Under the pieces are notes generated by a model. It saw only the letters and a program-made list of their open reading frames with translations, searched no databases and was not told the DNA's origin. From the NCBI GenBank assembly GCA_016303265.1, contig JAEDLZ010000058.1, positions 1 to 9,028 on the forward strand: DNA of 9,028 nt, read 5' to 3'. Below are positions 5,838-9,028 of the stretch, piece by piece. The translations under genes were made by a program, and so were the position numbers. Numbering within the stretch: the stretch's first letter is position 1; each line of letters begins with the position of its first letter. Origin of the DNA: Clostridiales bacterium (lineage in GTDB: Bacteria; Bacillota; Clostridia; Monoglobales; Monoglobaceae).

Positions 5838-6383
5838 TTATTCGTTTTCGTCATCTTCGCCGTATCTGTCATCGTCATTTTCGCAAAATTTGGAAATTTT
5901 TTTGTGCATAAATATCTGAATCAAAATCGAAGAAGTGGCAACACCTGCTATTCCCTGAAAAATATTGGAAGGAACGCTCGTCATAGCAACCTCCCAGCCA
6001 AGTCCGAGGATAAACGCCTCAACAACATAGTAGCCGATAACCATAAAAGCTTCGCCAATGATTCCGCATACAATAACCCAGATCGTTGAGTGTTTTTTTG
6101 AAATTTTAAATATCAGTCCGGCAAGAAGTGCTACAATTGCTTTAATAATAAAGGTTGCCGGCGCATAAATGGGATAACCGATTAAATCGGCAAGTGCAGA
6201 GCCTATGCCTGCTGCGAAAGCTCCGTAATACGGCCCTAACAGGAAGCCGGACATAAGAACAACACAATCGCCGAGATTAACATATCCGCTGCCGGCAGGA
6301 ATCCGTATTGCCATGGTTGCGGCAAAGGTAAGCGCTATAAACACAGCCGTAAGGACTAACTTTTTTACAGAAAATTTTTGCAT
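5838..6383 (-). CDS. ECF transporter substrate-binding (S) subunit
   Basis: A 181-residue, very hydrophobic protein with about five or six membrane segments. It resembles the S subunits of energy-coupling-factor vitamin transporters of the HmpT/YpaA-like group (COG4720/DUF1393 style). Diagnostic stretches are RIPAGSGYVNLGDCVVL at about 27-43, GFLLGPYYGAFAAGIGSALADLIGYP at about 46-71, and the alanine-rich first helix expected to contact the shared T subunit. An S subunit binds one vitamin or precursor and needs EcfA, EcfA' and EcfT from elsewhere; none is here, so it is probably group II (shared module). The substrate cannot be told from sequence. Its leader is too short for a TPP, FMN or cobalamin riboswitch. 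A tail rich in Asp and Glu (about 169-181) is unusual. The start ATG at 6383 is preceded by GGAGG. Its only neighbour relation is convergence with scfB. Confidence 0.85.
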   Translation of the reverse strand: MQKFSVKKLVLTAVFIALTFAATMAIRIPAGSGYVNLGDCVVLMSGFLLGPYYGAFAAGIGSALADLIGYPIYAPATFIIKAIVALLAGLIFKISKKHSTIWVIVCGIIGEAFMVIGYYVVEAFILGLGWEVAMTSVPSNIFQGIAGVATSSILIQIFMHKKISKFCENDDDRYGEDDENE

Positions 6384-6424
6384 GGTTATCAGCCTCCGTG
6401 TAAACTTTCATCATAATTTCCATT

Positions 6425-6453
6425 ATTATAATACATAATTATAAAAATTTCAA
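6425..6453 (-). promoter_or_regulatory. Sigma-A promoter of the ECF S-subunit gene
   Basis: Read on the - strand, TTGAAA (6453-6448) and TATAAT (6430-6425) are separated by exactly 17 bases. The predicted start near 6418 gives a leader of about 35 bases containing GGAGG before the ATG. The -10 area is nearly palindromic: TATAAT also reads on the + strand at 6427-6432. Confidence 0.8.
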
Positions 6454-6474
6454 TAGGTAAAAATAAATTTTTGG

Positions 6475-6499
6475 GACAGGGTATGTACCTGTCTTTTTT
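6475..6499 (+). other. Orphan hairpin with T-run (terminator-like) in the intergenic gap
   Basis: GACAGG (6475-6480) and CCTGTC (6488-6493) form a 6-bp stem around a 7-base loop, followed by six T's on the + strand. No + strand gene ends nearby; the closest one upstream is scfB, already closed by its own terminator. It could end a short unseen RNA or be a remnant of a GGGACAGG-type repeat. Beyond this hairpin and the neighbouring promoters, I see no gene in the 262-base gap 6384-6645. Confidence 0.4.
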
Positions 6500-6586
6500 G
6501 TTTTGCACGAAGCCGCCGATTCTTATATGGCATACAATTAAAAACGCACACGGGTATCAGTAAATCATTATCCTCACTCTGTATGG

Positions 6587-6616
6587 TTCTAAATGAGGAC
6601 AAAGTATCATAGTATA
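6587..6616 (+). promoter_or_regulatory. Weak candidate sporulation (sigma-E type) promoter for spoIIIA
   Basis: CATAGTATA at 6608-6616 fits the CATAnnnTA style of mother-cell sigma -10 elements. It would place the start near 6622, about 24 bases before spoIIIAA. The -35 side (TTCTAAA at 6587-6593, 14-base spacer) is a poor match. A second, better -10 (CATACAAT, 6531-6538) lies farther up but also lacks a convincing -35. The spoIIIA operon is sigma-E dependent in Bacillus subtilis; which site is used here is open. Confidence 0.35.
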
Positions 6617-6645
6617 GAAATATCAAAAGAAAAGGCGGGAAGAAA

Positions 6646-7578
6646 ATGAATGGAAGAATAAAAGAAGTACTTAACATTATGCCGGAAAATCTCAGATGTC
6701 TTTTGGGAAGTGCGGTAAGGAATATTTCGGGGAACATAGAAGAGATACGGCTTCGGATTAACAGACCGCTTATCATAGGTACGGCGGCGGGAAATTTTGC
6801 AGTACTGTCAAGCGGAAATGTTTCTCCTGCAATAGGCGGAGCATATATTGTAAATGAAACGGATATAAGGCGGATTTTCTGCACGCTTTGCGAAAATTCG
6901 GTATATGCTCATTCGGAGGAAATCAAACAGGGCTACATAACAATCCGAGGGGGGCATCGGGCAGGATTTTCGGGCAAGGCGGTTGTAACCGGCGGCAGAA
7001 TTGAAAATATACGGGATATAAATTCGATAAATATAAGAGTGGCAAGCGAACGTATAGGAACAGCGTCTGAGTACGCAAAGGATATAATTGTCAATGACTG
7101 CGTTGTAAATACCCTTGTAGTATCTCCGCCGGGGTGCGGCAAGACAACCCTTTTAAGAGATATGGCAAGACTTATATCCAATTCGGGCATAAAGGTTGCA
7201 GTGGTGGATGAAAGGGGTGAAATTGCGGCAATATACCGCGGTATGCCGCAAAACAATATCGGAATGCAGACGGATGTTATGGAGGACGCGCCAAAAGGCA
7301 GGGCGATTCCGATGCTTCTTCGCTCTATGTCTCCGCAGGTTATTATATGCGACGAAATTGCAACGGAGGAGGATATAGCGGCAATAGAGAAAAGCTTCGG
7401 AGCGGGAGTGGGCGTTATTGCCAGCGCTCACGCAGGAAGTTTTGAAGAAATAAAGAACCGCAAAATATTCAAAAATGTGTGGGGCAAGGGAAAGTTTGAA
7501 AAGGTCATAGTATTAAAGCGGAACAATGACAGCCTCTCAAAGATGATAACGGGAGAGGTTTACGAGGTGGATAAGTGA
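6646..7578 (+). CDS. spoIIIAA: Stage III sporulation protein AA, ATPase
   Basis: SpoIIIAA is the cytoplasmic, secretion-type ATPase of the SpoIIIA-SpoIIQ channel that joins mother cell and forespore during engulfment. The 310-residue length is normal. Residues 1 to about 150 form the N-terminal domain with EEIRLRINRPL and GYITIRGGHRAGFSGKAV. The ATPase part has the P-loop SPPGCGKTTLL at 160-170 (Lys166, Thr167), a VVDERGEIAA stretch at about 186-195, and a Walker B-like QVIICDEI at 231-238. The ribosome binding site is a modest AAGGCGGG. The stop overlaps the next start by 4 bases (GTGA, 7575-7578), so AA and AB are translationally coupled. It is the first gene of the operon in this genome. 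Identity is secure. Confidence 0.95.
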   Translation: MNGRIKEVLNIMPENLRCLLGSAVRNISGNIEEIRLRINRPLIIGTAAGNFAVLSSGNVSPAIGGAYIVNETDIRRIFCTLCENSVYAHSEEIKQGYITIRGGHRAGFSGKAVVTGGRIENIRDINSINIRVASERIGTASEYAKDIIVNDCVVNTLVVSPPGCGKTTLLRDMARLISNSGIKVAVVDERGEIAAIYRGMPQNNIGMQTDVMEDAPKGRAIPMLLRSMSPQVIICDEIATEEDIAAIEKSFGAGVGVIASAHAGSFEEIKNRKIFKNVWGKGKFEKVIVLKRNNDSLSKMITGEVYEVDK

Positions 7579-8096
7579 TTTTCAGGATATTTTGCTCGGC
7601 GGTGATAATTATTGGCTTCGGGTACGGCGGATTTGTCTATTCCGAAAGATTTGGCAGCAGGCTGAAACAGCTGACGGAATTTTATGACGGCTTGTCACAG
7701 CTTGAGTTTAATGTCCGGTATATGAATTATCCTGTGTCCGAGGCAATGGAACAAGCAGGAAGTGTTTGCGGCGGAGCGGCAAAGAAGGTTTTCACGGCAG
7801 CGGCGGAATTTATCGCGGAGAATTGCGGCATAACGGTGGAAGCCGCATTTTGCAAGGCAATGGATAAAAACCGCGCAGAACTTAATATTTCCGATGAAGA
7901 GGCGGAAATATTAAGAAGCTTTTCAAAAACCCTGGGAAGCGGTGACAGGGCTGCCGAGATAAGCAATATAGAAACCGCAAAGCTGAGAATTTTTGCTGCC
8001 AGGGAGGATGCAAAGGACGATGTACGGAAAAAAGTCAAAATGTGTCGGGGCATGGGCTTTCTGCTGGGCTTGTTCCTTGTGATTTTACTTATTTAA
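7575..8096 (+). CDS. spoIIIAB: Stage III sporulation protein AB
   Basis: A 173-residue membrane protein of the SpoIIIA channel, a GspF/type II secretion-like component. Membrane segments are seen at about 4-22 (FCSAVIIIGFGYGGFVY) and 158-173 (GMGFLLGLFLVILLI), flanking a mostly helical middle with RFGSRLKQLTEFYDGLSQLEFN. The start is GTG and its TG is part of the spoIIIAA stop. GAGGTGG at 7564-7570 is the ribosome binding site, and no ATG gives a better alternative. The length agrees with the family (about 170). Confidence 0.93.
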   Translation: MIFRIFCSAVIIIGFGYGGFVYSERFGSRLKQLTEFYDGLSQLEFNVRYMNYPVSEAMEQAGSVCGGAAKKVFTAAAEFIAENCGITVEAAFCKAMDKNRAELNISDEEAEILRSFSKTLGSGDRAAEISNIETAKLRIFAAREDAKDDVRKKVKMCRGMGFLLGLFLVILLI

Positions 8097-8109
8097 CGGA
8101 GGGGATAAA

Positions 8110-8307
8110 ATGACCGGAGTGGATTTAATATTTAAGGTTGCCGCAATAGGAATACTTGTTGCTGTCTTAAATCAGCTTCTGGTGAGAAGCGGAAGAGAGG
8201 ATCAGGCAATGCTGACCACCATTGCCGGACTTATAGTTGTTCTTTTGATGATTATTGAGCAGATAAGTTACCTGTTTGAAACAATAAAAACGGTTTTCAA
8301 TCTGTAA
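8110..8307 (+). CDS. spoIIIAC: Stage III sporulation protein AC
   Basis: A 65-residue, two-helix membrane protein of the SpoIIIA channel in the mother-cell membrane. Helices lie at about 6-24 and 36-56, joined by the polar turn LVRSGREDQA, which is typical of SpoIIIAC. The gene begins 13 bases after spoIIIAB with a strong GGAGGGG site. Small size is normal for the family (about 64-68 residues). Confidence 0.93.
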   Translation: MTGVDLIFKVAAIGILVAVLNQLLVRSGREDQAMLTTIAGLIVVLLMIIEQISYLFETIKTVFNL

Positions 8308-8325
8308 TAAGGTACGGAAAATACT

Positions 8326-8718
8326 ATGGAAATAGAAAAAATGGTGGGAATCGGGATTACGGCAGTGGTAATTTCGGTTCTTCTGAAGAAATACAGACCG
8401 GAAATGGCGGTTATGATATCGGTTATTACTGTGGCAATATTGTTCGGCATAATAAGTCCCTATCTCAAATCTGTTATGGCAATGTTTGTGGATTTATCCG
8501 AGAGAATCGGAATTGAGATGCAGTATATCGTTATAGTTATACGGGTAATAGGGATTGCGTATATAGCGCAGATTGGCTCGGAAATCTGCCGTGATGCCGG
8601 GGAAAATGCCATAGGAACAAAAATTGAGCTGGGCGGCAAAATAGTTATTATAGCAATGTCTATGCCCGTCATATATAAGCTCATGGAGGTAGTAACCGAG
8701 GTTATAAATCTTGCGTAG
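8326..8718 (+). CDS. spoIIIAD: Stage III sporulation protein AD
   Basis: A 130-residue integral membrane protein, related in style to SpoIIIAC but longer. Hydrophobic segments lie at about 6-22, 28-45, 67-84 and 104-118. The conserved-looking IVIVIRVIGIAYIAQIGSEICRDAGENAI stretch (about 69-97) is characteristic of SpoIIIAD. The gene starts 18 bases after spoIIIAC with only a weak AAGG or ACGGA site, so translation may depend on coupling to the upstream gene. It is a component of the mother-cell channel complex; its exact role within it is not settled. Confidence 0.93.
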   Translation: MEIEKMVGIGITAVVISVLLKKYRPEMAVMISVITVAILFGIISPYLKSVMAMFVDLSERIGIEMQYIVIVIRVIGIAYIAQIGSEICRDAGENAIGTKIELGGKIVIIAMSMPVIYKLMEVVTEVINLA

Positions 8719-8732
8719 CAAAGGATAAGTCA

Positions 8733-9028
8733 ATGAAAAAAACTGTGATATTCCTAATAGTTATAGTCAGCCTTTTTGGAAAGGTTTATGCTCGGGATGC
8801 CGGCAGGGAGGGCGTAATTGAAGAATACATATCGATTTATTCCGATGAGCTAAGCGGCGCCGCAGAAGGCGCGAAGGAGAATATAGAAAGGCTGATTCCA
8901 GATTTTAGCACAGAGGACATTTTAAGGAAAAGTGCGTCGGGAGAAAATATATTCAACATACGGAATCTTGTGGGCAGGATTGCAGAGCTGTTGTTTAGCG
9001 AGATAAGGGACATACTGAAAATTATGCT
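8733..9028 (+). CDS. spoIIIAE: Stage III sporulation protein AE, 3'-truncated by the window edge
   Basis: The frame is open from the ATG to the last base (98 whole codons), so only the N-terminal quarter of a protein of about 390 residues is present. Residues 1-20 form a clear signal peptide: a KK start, the hydrophobic stretch VIFLIVIVSLF, then VYA as a likely signal-peptidase site. Next comes a charged, helical segment with GVIEEYISIYSDEL and, near the end, SGENIFNIRNLVGRIAELL, the usual SpoIIIAE beginning. SpoIIIAE is a multi-pass protein of the feeding-tube channel and needs its signal peptide for membrane insertion. It starts 14 bases after spoIIIAD with an AAAGGA site. The remaining spoIIIAF-AH genes would follow outside the window. 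Confidence 0.92.
   Translation, partial: MKKTVIFLIVIVSLFGKVYARDAGREGVIEEYISIYSDELSGAAEGAKENIERLIPDFSTEDILRKSASGENIFNIRNLVGRIAELLFSEIRDILKIM

Noticed and set aside
6384..6424. Riboswitch in front of the S-subunit gene
   Set aside because: The promoter leaves only about 35 bases of leader, too short for any known vitamin riboswitch, and no conserved core is visible.
6571..6599. TCCTCA/TGAGGA inverted repeat upstream of spoIIIAA as an operator
   Set aside because: A 6-bp stem with a 17-base spacer in AT-rich DNA is within chance, and it matches no operator I know.
6583..6612. Nine-codon upstream frame before spoIIIAA (ATG at 6583), considered as a leader peptide
   Set aside because: It has no ribosome binding site or hairpin that would make an attenuator, and such short frames are expected by chance.
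1..9028. CRISPR array, tRNA, rRNA, insertion sequence or prophage
   Set aside because: No regularly spaced repeats, cloverleaf, transposase, integrase or terminal inverted repeats were seen; base and codon use look even across the window.

Overview
The window reads as chromosome of an anaerobic, endospore-forming member of the Clostridia (Firmicutes/Bacillota). Supporting signs are a spoIIIA sporulation operon, a SCIFF/ranthipeptide locus (near-signature of Clostridia), an LL-diaminopimelate aminotransferase route to meso-DAP, AT-rich intergenic DNA with strong GGAGG-type ribosome binding sites, and a sigV/rsiV-type lysozyme-sensing pair. I would guess the Oscillospiraceae/Ruminococcaceae side of the class, but the sequence alone does not settle a genus.

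Layout. (1) 1-2664, + strand: the 3' nine-tenths of pyrG (CTP synthase), then dapL, overlapping by 11 bases, closed by a very strong terminator. (2) 2726-4111, + strand: a candidate ECF-type promoter, an ECF sigma factor (GTG start) and an RsiV-like membrane anti-sigma factor that shares one base with it. (3) 4133-5798, + strand: a consensus-perfect housekeeping promoter drives a 50-codon SCIFF precursor peptide gene, then an intercistronic terminator-like hairpin, then the SPASM radical-SAM maturase. (4) 5797-6453: a shared, probably bidirectional terminator and a convergent gene on the - strand for a lone ECF-transporter substrate-binding (S) subunit with its own sigma-A promoter. (5) 6454-6645: intergenic DNA with a small orphan hairpin and possible sporulation promoter elements. 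(6) 6646 to the window end, + strand: spoIIIAA, AB, AC, AD and the first 98 codons of spoIIIAE, tightly packed. The rest of the operon lies outside the window.

How the genes work together. SigV/RsiV form an envelope-stress switch: the anti-sigma factor holds the sigma factor at the membrane until its outer domain meets its signal (lysozyme in studied relatives). ScfA/ScfB form a minimal ranthipeptide unit: the maturase binds the peptide leader through an N-terminal recognition domain and uses radical SAM chemistry to attach a cysteine sulfur to a nearby residue. The SpoIIIA proteins build the mother-cell half of the feeding-tube channel between mother cell and forespore.

The most interesting part is the SCIFF locus. 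The precursor has seven cysteines instead of six and carries Gly at position 37, where the thioether acceptor Thr sits in the studied homologue CteA. Its expression layout (perfect promoter, tiny gene, attenuating hairpin, maturase) is unusually clean. No sequence here looks like a wholly new system.
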